From positions 1 to 64,000 of the IMG/VR virus record IMGVR_UViG_3300044797_000308: 64,000 nucleotides of DNA; one strand, written 5' to 3'. Position 1 is the first letter of the stretch, and the number at the start of each line of letters is the position of its first letter. Shown here piece by piece: positions 17,257 to 25,521 of the stretch. The DNA comes from a virus. The notes under the pieces were generated by a model. The model was not told where the DNA came from. It ran no database searches and saw nothing but the letters and a program-made list of their open reading frames with translations. Both the position numbers and the translations under genes were made by a program.

Positions 17257-17937
17257 ATGAAAAACCAAAGTGTATCAGATTTCGTAGCCGCAACAATGGA
17301 TGCGGTACTAAACAGCAAAGAGCATAAGTCTTTGTTTGCCACACAATACAAGACAGCTTCCGAACACTGTGCCAAATGCGGCAAGGATAAGGAAAATTGC
17401 GCCTGTGATTCTGCTATGGCAGATGACCAAGATGCCAAAAAGAAGAAGGAAGACTCTTCTGCTGCCGATGATCAAGATGCCAAGAAGAAGATGCCACCTT
17501 GGCTAAAGAAGAAGGATGACGAATCTTCTGCTGATGATCGTGGTGAATACGACAATCACTTCGGTGATGATAATGATGCCAAGAAAAAGAAGAAGGAAGA
17601 AGACGAGAAGTCTTCCTCTGATTCTGACAAGGCCGAAGATTCTTCAATGGAATCATCTGCTGCCTTTGACGTAGCTATCGACAGTTTGCTTACTGCATCT
17701 GCCGCCATGGACGCCGTAGGTCTTGGTAGAGGTTCCGCCCTCACTTTGAAAATTGCCTCCTTGGTTGTAGAAGCTAAGAAGAAGGATAAGGATACTAAGA
17801 AGTCCAAGAAGTCTGACAAGAAGGATTCCAAGAAGAGCGATTCTCAGTCTGCCAAAGACAAGAAGAGTGATTCCAAGAAAGATTCCAAGAAGTCTGACAA
17901 GAAGGATGACAAAAAGTCCTCCTCTTCTAAGAAGTAA
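17257..17937 (+). CDS. lysine-rich protein with Cys motif and histone-tail-like C-terminus
   Basis: 226 residues. After an N-terminal helix comes a Cys cluster, CAKCGKDKENCAC (residues 32-44), possibly zinc-binding. A charged region with repeated ADDQDAKKKK elements follows, then a hydrophobic helical patch around residues 130-170 (FDVAIDSLLTASAAMDAVG). The last 50 residues are almost only Lys, Ser and Asp in KKSDKKDSKK-type repeats, resembling the tail of histone H1-like proteins. The gene follows the protease/scaffold gene with a GAGGATTCAGA ribosome-binding site. A nucleic-acid-binding or core protein of the head is plausible; nothing closer is recognised. Confidence 0.65.
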   Translation: MKNQSVSDFVAATMDAVLNSKEHKSLFATQYKTASEHCAKCGKDKENCACDSAMADDQDAKKKKEDSSAADDQDAKKKMPPWLKKKDDESSADDRGEYDNHFGDDNDAKKKKKEEDEKSSSDSDKAEDSSMESSAAFDVAIDSLLTASAAMDAVGLGRGSALTLKIASLVVEAKKKDKDTKKSKKSDKKDSKKSDSQSAKDKKSDSKKDSKKSDKKDDKKSSSSKK

Positions 17938-17958
17938 TTGGCTACAATTAGGTGAATA

Positions 17959-18174
17959 ATGTTTAAACAGTGCAGCGCAGAGGATGAGATCTATCGTGCC
18001 ATGGAAACTGGTTTGGTCAAAAACCAAACCGAGGCTTGTCATGGTTTCGATAAATTAGCTAAAGCTGCTGATTTTTTGAGTATGGCGGCTGAGATTTTTG
18101 ATCAGGCTGGTATGCTTCAAGAATCCGAGGAAATCCTAGAAATCCTAAAGAACCTGTCCCAGGATTATCAATGA
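17959..18174 (+). CDS. small helical protein, paralogue of next gene's N-terminus
   Basis: 71 residues. It carries KAADFLSMAAEIFDQAGMLQ, then a helix ESEEILEILKNLSQ. The same layout occurs in residues 30-65 of the next protein (KAADCLHAALEIFEEVGLAS, then a helix ending LLQKIAQ), so the two are duplicates of one helix-turn-helix-like unit. The start follows AGGTGAATA. The stop overlaps the next start (ATGA at 18171). Function unknown; a structural role is likely. Confidence 0.65.
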   Translation: MFKQCSAEDEIYRAMETGLVKNQTEACHGFDKLAKAADFLSMAAEIFDQAGMLQESEEILEILKNLSQDYQ

Positions 18175-18971
18175 TCACTAAAAAGATGTTTGAAGACGAG
18201 ATTATTTCAGGCATGCAAGGAGAATTGCGTAAGCAAGCTTCGGATGACACCCCGAATCTTGTCAAGGCCGCCGACTGCCTACATGCCGCTTTGGAAATTT
18301 TCGAAGAGGTGGGGTTGGCATCTAGAGCCGATGATGTACTCAAACTATTACAAAAGATTGCCCAGCACCACACTACTAAATCCAAGCCAGCCGTTCAAAT
18401 GCCATCCATCAATAAATTGATGGAGCTAGGAATGACTCAACGTGATTTGATGGAATTTTCTAAGGGCAATCCCATCGCTAAGGCTAAGTTCAATTTGATT
18501 TTGCGTGGGATGGGATATTCAGAACATCAAATCGGTAAACTTCTAGGCCCCGCTAACGTTATGTCGGAACAAGATGCCAGACTTATATCAGACCCTAATC
18601 GTAGCATTAGTAAAATGTGGGAATGGATGAAAGATCCTGAAATGCCTATCGATCCTAATAAAGTCAAGCCAGGAGAATCTATTAAGTTCAAGAGTATTGC
18701 GGATGATAGGCATACCAGAGGACTTACCTCCGAGAAACAGGTGCAAAACCTAAAAAATCATGGAACACAATTTAATCTAGCTGATATTAATCAATCTAAT
18801 AAATTGAACAAGTCAGAAGTAGATCCAGAATTAGCTGATTTGTTAGACGCCGATTCCTTCGATATCAATGCTTCCGATGATGAGTTATTTGGTATGGATA
18901 TCAAAGACGACTCCCTAGAAGTGTTTGATCAAGAAGAAACTTTGTCCGATTTTGAAGACGAACGAAGCTAA
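18171..18971 (+). CDS. hypothetical protein with duplicated helical N-terminal unit
   Basis: 266 residues, ATGA-coupled to its smaller paralogue. Residues 1-70 repeat the helical unit of the previous gene. Residues 80-190 include a basic segment (LMELGMTQRDLMEFSKGNPIA). The C-terminus is acidic (Asp/Glu-rich). There is no membrane segment. Its last codons meet the stop of the convergent endonuclease gene (4-base overlap at 18968-18971). It probably belongs to the head module, based on context only. Confidence 0.6.
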   Translation: MITKKMFEDEIISGMQGELRKQASDDTPNLVKAADCLHAALEIFEEVGLASRADDVLKLLQKIAQHHTTKSKPAVQMPSINKLMELGMTQRDLMEFSKGNPIAKAKFNLILRGMGYSEHQIGKLLGPANVMSEQDARLISDPNRSISKMWEWMKDPEMPIDPNKVKPGESIKFKSIADDRHTRGLTSEKQVQNLKNHGTQFNLADINQSNKLNKSEVDPELADLLDADSFDINASDDELFGMDIKDDSLEVFDQEETLSDFEDERS

Positions 18972-19789
18972 TTGCTTTTCAGAAACTCTTGATATTTTTC
19001 GTATTTACGTGGCAAATAGATTGTAGCGTCTTGATATAGCCAGTCGAGGACTTTACGCACTTGCAGATTGCCACCGACCGATAAGGTTGTGGTAATTTTG
19101 TTCGTTTGAGGGCGTGATAATGATTGTGAACAGTTGATATCTAATTCTTTTTTCAGTATCTTAGCAGTTTGTTCGCAGAATTGTTTGGTAGAGACGAACT
19201 TCCAAATCGTATTGATCGTCTTTTTATTCTTGAAGTGATTTTGATAAATTGTCCCGTCACCATCACTATACCCACGCAGGAAGTGGCGCACAAGTTCCAT
19301 AGGAATTGCCGTAGGAAATTGTAGGATGAGGGATTTGTTGGGAACGCAGCCCAAAGCGATTAGTTGGTCGCATACTTCTTTGCGATTGACGCGAAAATAG
19401 GAGTAGGTATTTGGGGAGCCTTTGTTTTGTGCCATTTTGATGGGAGATGATGGCGACATGATGTCTCGAAATTTTTCCAGGATGCACTGATCGTTGGATT
19501 TGAGTTTGATAGTCATTGCATAGGCATTATTTTGCACGTTACCATCTGCATATAGGAAGCCTAAAAAGTAGGCATTAGCCTCGCAATTTATCTCTTTGAA
19601 AAAAATGGTATTGACATCTGTGTAGGTGATCTTCTTGCCTACTCGTGTTTCAATATCGTTTCTTCTCAGCATACCAGAAACTGTTGTTTGCCTACAATTT
19701 AGTGTTTGAGCTATTTCACGTTGTTGTTTCCCCGCGTTATATAGATCGATAGCTAACTTTATGTCTTGGGGAGTGAATATTTTTCGCAT
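18968..19789 (-). CDS. LAGLIDADG homing endonuclease
   Basis: 273 residues on the minus strand, opposite to its neighbours. An N-terminal helix-turn-helix (KQQREIAQTLNCRQTTVSGML) is followed by two LAGLIDADG motifs: YFLGFLYADGN near residue 80 and HFLRGYSDGDG near residue 175. Two motifs in one chain imply a monomeric enzyme. It is free-standing: no intein splice blocks and no interrupted host gene. The stop overlaps the stop of the + strand gene by 4 bases. TATATATC lies 8 bases upstream of its start (19797-19804) and similar sequences precede two other minus-strand endonucleases. Confidence 0.93.
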   Translation of the reverse strand: MRKIFTPQDIKLAIDLYNAGKQQREIAQTLNCRQTTVSGMLRRNDIETRVGKKITYTDVNTIFFKEINCEANAYFLGFLYADGNVQNNAYAMTIKLKSNDQCILEKFRDIMSPSSPIKMAQNKGSPNTYSYFRVNRKEVCDQLIALGCVPNKSLILQFPTAIPMELVRHFLRGYSDGDGTIYQNHFKNKKTINTIWKFVSTKQFCEQTAKILKKELDINCSQSLSRPQTNKITTTLSVGGNLQVRKVLDWLYQDATIYLPRKYEKYQEFLKSN

Positions 19790-19844
19790 AACAGGATATA
19801 TATCAAGTGTGGAGATTGATGTGTTGAGTTTGGTTCATAAAATT

Positions 19845-19904
19845 GGAGATGCAATGAAAATACAATCCATTCTTACAAGAGGCATTGGGAGAAAAACCCA
19901 ATGA
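19845..19904 (+). promoter_or_regulatory. leader: Shine-Dalgarno, 17-codon leader ORF and hairpin ending at an in-frame stop
   Basis: GGAG (19845-19848) sits 5 bases before ATG 19854. That ATG reads 16 residues to TGA 19902-19904 and is in the same frame as the downstream gene. A perfect 7-bp hairpin, CATTGGG (19883-19889) / CCCAATG (19897-19903), ends on the stop codon. The downstream gene otherwise has only a GTG with a poor ribosome site. This could be a coupled leader peptide, stop readthrough, or a mutated start region. Confidence 0.45.
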
Positions 19905-19922
19905 AATCATATCCTTAGGCTT

Positions 19923-20600
19923 GTGCAAGTTGGCAACACTTTGCCAGTAAGTTTCATCTGTGATCCTAGCGCTGAATTTCAGCCCGGTCAATTTGCAGAA
20001 CTAATCGTAATCGGTAATCAAGTGATGGCTACCATTAGCAATGGTACCGCCCCCATTGGTGTTATTGACGATATCAAAACCAAAGCATTTACCAACGTTT
20101 CTTGGAATGAAACTGTGATTGTTCCTGCGGTGGGTGTGCCAGGACCTAACAATACATTAGTTACTCCGGTCGATATTAAAGTAGAATTGAGAAGACCTAA
20201 CATTATTCAGAGTAGTTTTAGTTCTACCGTTAATGTAGTACTCAATCCCATAAATGGAATTATTACCTTCGTAGCAGGAACTCAATTAAATTTAGATATT
20301 CAAGGTTCTGGTATCCCTAATGCCATTAAAGCTATTGTCAATTATACTTATATGGTAGCTAACATCCCTGGTGATGATAGTACGGCAGGCTCCGGTAGAA
20401 TGACAGTTTGGTTTGAAAGAATGTTTTTTCAAACGGATCAATACGAGACTAATCAACAATATCCTGTTCGTGCTAATGTGTATGTTAGTGAGACTGGATT
20501 TGCTACTACCAGAAGACCTAGTCCGATTCATCCGGCTGTGGGAATGATAACTGCTCCCCCGACTCCGATGAATCCCATGTTGGAAATTTTATTTTTTTAA
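19923..20600 (+). CDS. decoration/stabilisation-like virion protein, start uncertain
   Basis: 225 residues from GTG 19923. The N-terminal region PSAEFQPGQFAELIVIGN, then SNGTAPIGVIDDIKT, resembles phage capsid decoration or other small beta-rich head proteins. The rest is beta-rich with no enzyme motif. The start is doubtful: the frame is open back to the TGA at 19902, and the only good ribosome-binding site drives ATG 19854 on the far side of that stop. The gene sits just downstream of the divergent LAGLIDADG gene. It may be expressed by coupling, readthrough or not at all. Confidence 0.6.
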   Translation: MQVGNTLPVSFICDPSAEFQPGQFAELIVIGNQVMATISNGTAPIGVIDDIKTKAFTNVSWNETVIVPAVGVPGPNNTLVTPVDIKVELRRPNIIQSSFSSTVNVVLNPINGIITFVAGTQLNLDIQGSGIPNAIKAIVNYTYMVANIPGDDSTAGSGRMTVWFERMFFQTDQYETNQQYPVRANVYVSETGFATTRRPSPIHPAVGMITAPPTPMNPMLEILFF

Positions 20601-20609
20601 GCCCAGAAA

Positions 20610-20625
20610 AGGCTTGAAAAAGCCT
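20610..20625 (+). terminator. GAAA-tetraloop hairpin after the decoration-like gene
   Basis: AGGCTT-GAAA-AAGCCT forms a perfect 6-bp stem closed by a GNRA tetraloop, 10 bases after the stop codon. No clean U-run follows (ACTAGGGATTTTGG), so it may protect the mRNA end or be a weak terminator. The remaining 130 bases up to the next gene show no gene or tRNA that I can recognise. Confidence 0.4.
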
Positions 20626-20755
20626 ACTAGGGATTTTGGCGTTACTTCCAAGGCGATCAAACGAGTAAGGTTGCAGGGTAGGTAAGTCCCAAATATTACG
20701 GTCTCATATGCAACATCACGCATAATATAGACAATCTACTTATTGAGGCCAACAT

Positions 20756-22219
20756 ATGTCTTTCAAGCACACAAAACACTGGGATTCGGAACTAATGCGC
20801 TCCTTGGAAAAGGTAGCACAAGAAAAGGGCCTGATCAAACCAGCTGCCCTTCAGAAGAATGCTGCCATTATTAAAAAAGCGGATATCACCCCTACTACTA
20901 ATTTGATGGAGAATATTCTCAAACTTTGTAATGGAATGAGGGAGCAAGGTTTGGTGGTGGAAGCTAATGAGTTGGAAGAAAATTTCCTCAACTACAAACA
21001 AGCTCAAACTATGTATGAAGCCCATAAAGAGAAGGGTGAAGATCTGGTAGAACGCGCCCACCCAGAAGGTAGCCATAAACTAGAAGGTGTGGAAGGCGAT
21101 GAAGCCACCTTCGAAGACATTCTTGACAGGCATACTAAGATGTTGCAAATGATTGAGAAGAAGCCCAGTGGCAAACTGTCTTCCGCTAAATCGATCATCG
21201 AAGCAGTAAAGGTAGCTCTAGGTGCTCCCCCTTTAGTTTTTGACCCGGCAATGGGTTATTCTGCCGCTCCTAATCTTTGGAGTAGAGTGGTCAATATGTT
21301 TGGTTCTAATAGTTCCGGTATTGAAACTGCTTCCACAGCGGGAGAAGTGGGGGCCGGAGAAGCAGCAGGCGGTATAGCGGCCGGAACTGTGGCTGCGGTA
21401 GCAGCGGCAGCTGTCTCTGCTGCGGTGGGTGCCGTTGTAGGGTATGAAATTTTCGAGAGCAAATTTTATGCTACCGATTTGGAGAAAGCTGGCAACAACG
21501 TTGTTTCTCAAGCCACTGACGTGGAGGCAGATATGCCACCCACTATGCACGGAGAGCTAACATCGTTTCAAGCTAGCTTACATAAGACACTTAGCAGTGC
21601 AGGTAAGGCTATGGCCCTAACACAGGACGCCAATCCAGACAATTTGCAAGCCCTGCAAGATTATGCTAGCTCCGTTCAAGACACTAGTCAGCATGCTTAT
21701 CAACTTATGTCCATGGCTCGAGAGCATGATCATCCTTCCAACTTAAAGCCTGGCCAATCTGGCAGCTCTCATCCTATTTGGGAAGATCTAACCAGCGTTT
21801 TTTCTGGTTTCCGTGATGTAGAGTTGGCAGCCGGCAATTTTATCAATGTAGCTCAAAAAGCTAACGTAGATGCTCGCTTGGCCATCAGTAAAATTATGGA
21901 AGTCATACAAGCTAAAGCTAAGGAACACACCTCTTCTCAAGGTGGAGGTGCAGCCGCTAAACTAATTAGTGATTATAAGGCTACCTACGAAAGAATTAAA
22001 GCTTTTATCACTAAAATCCAAGCTAACAGACCAGCCGATGCTTCCAGACAAATTGGCTATCTACAAAATACTCTTTCCACTTATTTAGCCAAAGAATATA
22101 AAGAGTTTTCGCAAATTCCAGCCGCTAATAGAACTGCGGAAATAGTGCAACCGTATGCTACTAGACTGAGTGCTGTCAATGATAGACTCAATGCTTTCCA
22201 GCAAGCCAAACTTACATGA
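20756..22219 (+). CDS. probable internal/ejected virion protein with hydrophobic Ala/Gly segment
   Basis: 487 residues. The N-terminus carries LEKVAQEKGLIKP, the K-x-AQ-x-K-G element shared with other proteins here. Residues 190-235 are a Gly/Ala-rich hydrophobic stretch (GIAAGTVAAVAAAAVSAAVG) that could span or insert in a membrane. The rest is helical with coiled regions. It is the first of five closely packed genes ending at 26807. Such large helical proteins with membrane-active segments near head genes are typical of phage internal or ejection proteins. That role is inferred. The ATG follows TATTGAGGCC. Confidence 0.6.
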   Translation: MSFKHTKHWDSELMRSLEKVAQEKGLIKPAALQKNAAIIKKADITPTTNLMENILKLCNGMREQGLVVEANELEENFLNYKQAQTMYEAHKEKGEDLVERAHPEGSHKLEGVEGDEATFEDILDRHTKMLQMIEKKPSGKLSSAKSIIEAVKVALGAPPLVFDPAMGYSAAPNLWSRVVNMFGSNSSGIETASTAGEVGAGEAAGGIAAGTVAAVAAAAVSAAVGAVVGYEIFESKFYATDLEKAGNNVVSQATDVEADMPPTMHGELTSFQASLHKTLSSAGKAMALTQDANPDNLQALQDYASSVQDTSQHAYQLMSMAREHDHPSNLKPGQSGSSHPIWEDLTSVFSGFRDVELAAGNFINVAQKANVDARLAISKIMEVIQAKAKEHTSSQGGGAAAKLISDYKATYERIKAFITKIQANRPADASRQIGYLQNTLSTYLAKEYKEFSQIPAANRTAEIVQPYATRLSAVNDRLNAFQQAKLT

Positions 22220-22226
22220 GATAATA

Positions 22227-23330
22227 ATGAGTAAATACTTAGTTGATCTAATCAAGAAAATAGCACAAGGAGTGCCTGACTTTTATGAAGGAACTGCGCC
22301 TGCTAAACCAGTAGCAGCAGCTCCACCTCCTAGTCCAGGCGCTCCAGCTCCAGTAGCTGCGGGTCCGCCTGTATTGACACCTACGCCTTCTTCTGGTGGA
22401 GGTGGCGGAATCCCTATTGTCAAAACCATGCAACAAGGATTAATCAATTTAGCTCAAGACGTGTTAGCTCAAATTAATCTACAAGACATTGCCAGTCCAG
22501 GTGCCGCTGCGGGGGAAGCCTCCGGTAGAAATTCCTTTGCTGATTTTATTACTAAAAACTATCTCAGAAATTCCGATGTGCCAGGCGTGGAATTTGATCC
22601 CGATGCTAACAAAACAAATATGTCCGAGAAACAACCTACCGATCCTAGCCGAATGAATGTAGTGATGGATACTATGCGTAGAATAGGTAATCCTAAGTCG
22701 GGTGAGTTTGCAGTGGATGGTAAGTGGGGTCCTCGCACCAATGCAGCTTTGCATAACGCCTATGCTTATGCTTTTGCCTTGCTCAAATTAGCAGCAGACT
22801 TCCATCTTCACACTTCCTACACGGAAGATAATCTCAATGCTTTCAAAAACGATATCCCACCAGAGTTCAATGATTTCAGCGCTACCCAGAAAGTGGCAGC
22901 GGCTGCTGATATCGTCAAACAAATAAGCGGCATTCGTAGACTATTCAATGAAATCAAACAGGGTGTGTTAGAAAAGCCAGCTTATCGAGCTTATATTGAA
23001 GGAGATCAAGTCTTCCATACTTACAAGCACGAGGGACTGGATCCGCAAGCTATTTCTGGTTTACAAAATATGTTTGGTAACAGTCCCCAGAATTCTAAGC
23101 TTCGAGTTACCTTCAATGAGGGTGGTAAGCAACAGGAGCAGGTTATTACTGTCAATGATTTATTGAATCCAGCAGCCTTTCAGAAGTGGATGGAAGAACA
23201 TGCTCCGCATGCGTCACCTCAAGAAATACTAGCCTCTCTCAAACAAAATATTGGTTTGATGGAAGGTAGTGTTTCTTTAAGTGCCCCTCCAAGTACATAC
23301 TCACCACAACACGGTAAGAAGGCGGTCTAA
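22227..23330 (+). CDS. virion protein with peptidoglycan-binding-like domain
   Basis: 367 residues. The ATG at 22227 is preferred because an earlier start would overlap the previous gene by 50 bases. The N-terminus is YLVDLIKKIAQG, again the K-x-AQ element, followed by a Pro/Ala linker. Residues about 160-190 read GEFAVDGKWGPRTNAALHNAY, close to the PG_binding_1 signature (G-x-x-VDG-x-xG-x-x-T-x-x-A), with a preceding helix. The C-terminal half is helical. It is coupled to the next gene by TAATG. A wall-binding component of a DNA-ejection apparatus would fit; the binding call is by eye. Confidence 0.6.
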   Translation: MSKYLVDLIKKIAQGVPDFYEGTAPAKPVAAAPPPSPGAPAPVAAGPPVLTPTPSSGGGGGIPIVKTMQQGLINLAQDVLAQINLQDIASPGAAAGEASGRNSFADFITKNYLRNSDVPGVEFDPDANKTNMSEKQPTDPSRMNVVMDTMRRIGNPKSGEFAVDGKWGPRTNAALHNAYAYAFALLKLAADFHLHTSYTEDNLNAFKNDIPPEFNDFSATQKVAAAADIVKQISGIRRLFNEIKQGVLEKPAYRAYIEGDQVFHTYKHEGLDPQAISGLQNMFGNSPQNSKLRVTFNEGGKQQEQVITVNDLLNPAAFQKWMEEHAPHASPQEILASLKQNIGLMEGSVSLSAPPSTYSPQHGKKAV

Positions 23331-24493
23331 TGTCCTTTATCCACGACAATCCATTTCTAATTCGAGATTTGTTACAAGCTGGTTTACAAGACGAACAAAA
23401 GTTTGCCAAGAAGGGCCAGGCTCAACCTCTCGATCCGGCCTACACTCAGCAGACTGCCAACTTTACTAACTTGCATCAACTGATTAGTAATCTAGAGAAT
23501 AATCTAAACCCTAACGCAGAAGCTAATGTTTCTCACGAGGGAGATCCTTCCACTCAAGTTGCTATTAGAAGTGAAAATCTAAATAGCTTAGGTGCGCTAG
23601 CTAACTGGCTACTGACTAACAAAATTACTGTCAATGGACAAAGAATTGTTTATTCAGAAGGCGAAAATCCTCATAACGAAGATTACCAAGTATATAAGTT
23701 AGAGCCAGGTGGTGGTTTGATTGAAAGCACTAATCGCAGCCAGCCTTTCGGTGGTGCTATGACCACTTTCGTCATGAACAAAGATTTATTATCCGCTTAT
23801 CTAGTCTCTTTACAAGTGCAACAAGAGAAAAAGCCCAACACCTTTTTGAAGGTTCAGCTCACCAAATTAATTCAAGAGACTAATAGACTATTGGATACCA
23901 ATATCGGCGAGCTATATAAGCCACCTACTCAAGTAGCAGGAACCACGGGACCAAACGCAGAACATCCAACCCCAGTAGGTCAAGGTGGCGCCGCTCAACA
24001 ACGAGTTGCCTCCCTAGAACAATTAGCTAGTATGCTTCCTTTCAACAGCGAAGAAATCAATCCCCGAGAATTAAAAATGTTCGTGGATCAATATGCTTTG
24101 TTGGATCCAAGAATGGCCACCTTAGCTCAAACGGCTAATACCGATTTTCAGAATATCGATTCTTTTATGATTAACCCAGGCGCTCCTATTCAGTTGGATG
24201 AAACCACACTAACTCCTATGGGCTTCAATACTTTGGCTCGAGGCACTAACGGCGGCATTAGATTGGCCACTGTTTTGTATAGTATGATCCAAACCGTGGG
24301 CAGAATGTATGAGTTGTTTGTGCGAGATCACTTGCAAGAAATCTCCAACCCTAGAAGCGGTATGGGGCCTGGAGTAGCGCAAAGTGTGGAGCAACAAATT
24401 GCCCCAGGCGGTCCCGAGAAAACTAACTTGGGCGATCTTTTGCAATTGCTCAAAGATTTGCAAGCTGATTTTCAACACCAGAGGAGACGATAA
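23330..24493 (+). CDS. hypothetical virion-module protein
   Basis: 387 residues, TAATG-coupled at both ends. The N-terminal 60 residues are helical and polar (FIHDNPFLIRDLLQAGLQ). The middle contains mixed beta/alpha segments, and the C-terminal 150 residues are helical, ending in an Arg cluster (QHQRRR). No membrane segment or catalytic motif. Conserved context with membrane-segment and wall-binding neighbours suggests a shared virion complex. Confidence 0.55.
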   Translation: MSFIHDNPFLIRDLLQAGLQDEQKFAKKGQAQPLDPAYTQQTANFTNLHQLISNLENNLNPNAEANVSHEGDPSTQVAIRSENLNSLGALANWLLTNKITVNGQRIVYSEGENPHNEDYQVYKLEPGGGLIESTNRSQPFGGAMTTFVMNKDLLSAYLVSLQVQQEKKPNTFLKVQLTKLIQETNRLLDTNIGELYKPPTQVAGTTGPNAEHPTPVGQGGAAQQRVASLEQLASMLPFNSEEINPRELKMFVDQYALLDPRMATLAQTANTDFQNIDSFMINPGAPIQLDETTLTPMGFNTLARGTNGGIRLATVLYSMIQTVGRMYELFVRDHLQEISNPRSGMGPGVAQSVEQQIAPGGPEKTNLGDLLQLLKDLQADFQHQRRR

Positions 24494-25521
24494 TGTCCAG
24501 TGGTGAAATTAGCCTGTATGTCGATTTGCTACTAGTAGAGACGGTGTTAGCGGACCCGCGCCCCTATAAGAAGGCTAGTTTTGCTTCCGATTTGCTATCT
24601 AAAGTCAAAGATTATTTTGCTTCCAAAATTGACCCAGCCCACCCAGAGGCTAGCATTTTGAGAGAGTTAGCTCCTGGGGCTATTTCCATGTTGTTCAGTG
24701 CCATTGGTTTGGGCAAGTTGGGATTGTTGTTGGGATTTTTAGCTAGTACTCTACATATCGATGTGCTAGGTATTTTGACTAATGTTTATGAGAAGGTAAA
24801 AGAGCTGGTTAGTTCGGGAGACAAAATATCTTCTGGTCAAGTGGATCAAGCAGTCAATGGTGTGACAGCACAACATACAGGGGGCATCACTACCTCTTCT
24901 TTGGATTTGATGTATGATGCCAAAATCATCAGTTTAGCTCTCATTGATTATGAAAGAGACAGTCTGCGATTGACCAAGGAAGGAACTATTTTCAAGAGTA
25001 GCGCCCCTCGCTCAGCACAAGGTGTTAGTGTGCTAGGCAAACTTTTAAGTTTCATCATCAAGATTGCCCTAGCTTCGGCTGGTTTAATGGTAGCTGGAGA
25101 TATAGCTAATAAGTTTTTGGGCCGCCCTAATTCCATAGACAAAACTTATGATCCAGCTCACCCTACGGAAGAAGCTGCTTCTCCATCGGCACCTAGTGGC
25201 CCCACTTCGACACAAACCAAATACAAGCTCAAGGGCAATGCTCCCCTACCTACCCAGATGCCGATTGAAAATAATTCATCCAATATTAGCAATATGATTA
25301 TTCAGTTTGCTAAGGACACTTATGGTGGATTGGATGGCAAAGAAAATTTGATTGAACAGACCCCTGGTTTCCAAATGATAAGAGAAAAAATAGAATGGTA
25401 TAATGCTCGTCATCCAGGTAGTACCGTTACTTTTCTACCACCTAATTGGGATACTAAAAAACAATTAGTAGACTATTTTATCGATGATGTGGCTAAAAGC
25501 GATACATCAGGTTCGGCATAA
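24493..25521 (+). CDS. membrane-segment protein of the internal virion cluster
   Basis: 342 residues. Two hydrophobic regions are clear: residues 55-95 (AISMLFSAIGLGKLGLLLGF) and residues 175-205 (LSFIIKIALASAGLMVAGDI). Between them lies a polar loop; after them a Pro/Ser/Thr linker and a polar C-terminal domain. No signal peptide. It is TAATG-coupled on both sides. In a run of virion-like genes, such segments suggest a protein that inserts into the host membrane during DNA delivery; a minor membrane protein made during infection is the alternative. Confidence 0.55.
   Translation: MSSGEISLYVDLLLVETVLADPRPYKKASFASDLLSKVKDYFASKIDPAHPEASILRELAPGAISMLFSAIGLGKLGLLLGFLASTLHIDVLGILTNVYEKVKELVSSGDKISSGQVDQAVNGVTAQHTGGITTSSLDLMYDAKIISLALIDYERDSLRLTKEGTIFKSSAPRSAQGVSVLGKLLSFIIKIALASAGLMVAGDIANKFLGRPNSIDKTYDPAHPTEEAASPSAPSGPTSTQTKYKLKGNAPLPTQMPIENNSSNISNMIIQFAKDTYGGLDGKENLIEQTPGFQMIREKIEWYNARHPGSTVTFLPPNWDTKKQLVDYFIDDVAKSDTSGSA

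Noticed and set aside
17653-18042. Hydrophobic minus-strand frame that looks like a membrane protein
   Set aside because: Antisense of the Lys/Asp/Ser-rich tail; complement of AAG/GAC codons gives Leu/Val by chance.
20601-20755. Possible tRNA or small RNA in the gap before 20756
   Set aside because: A GNRA hairpin is present but no cloverleaf, T-loop or CCA-end could be drawn.
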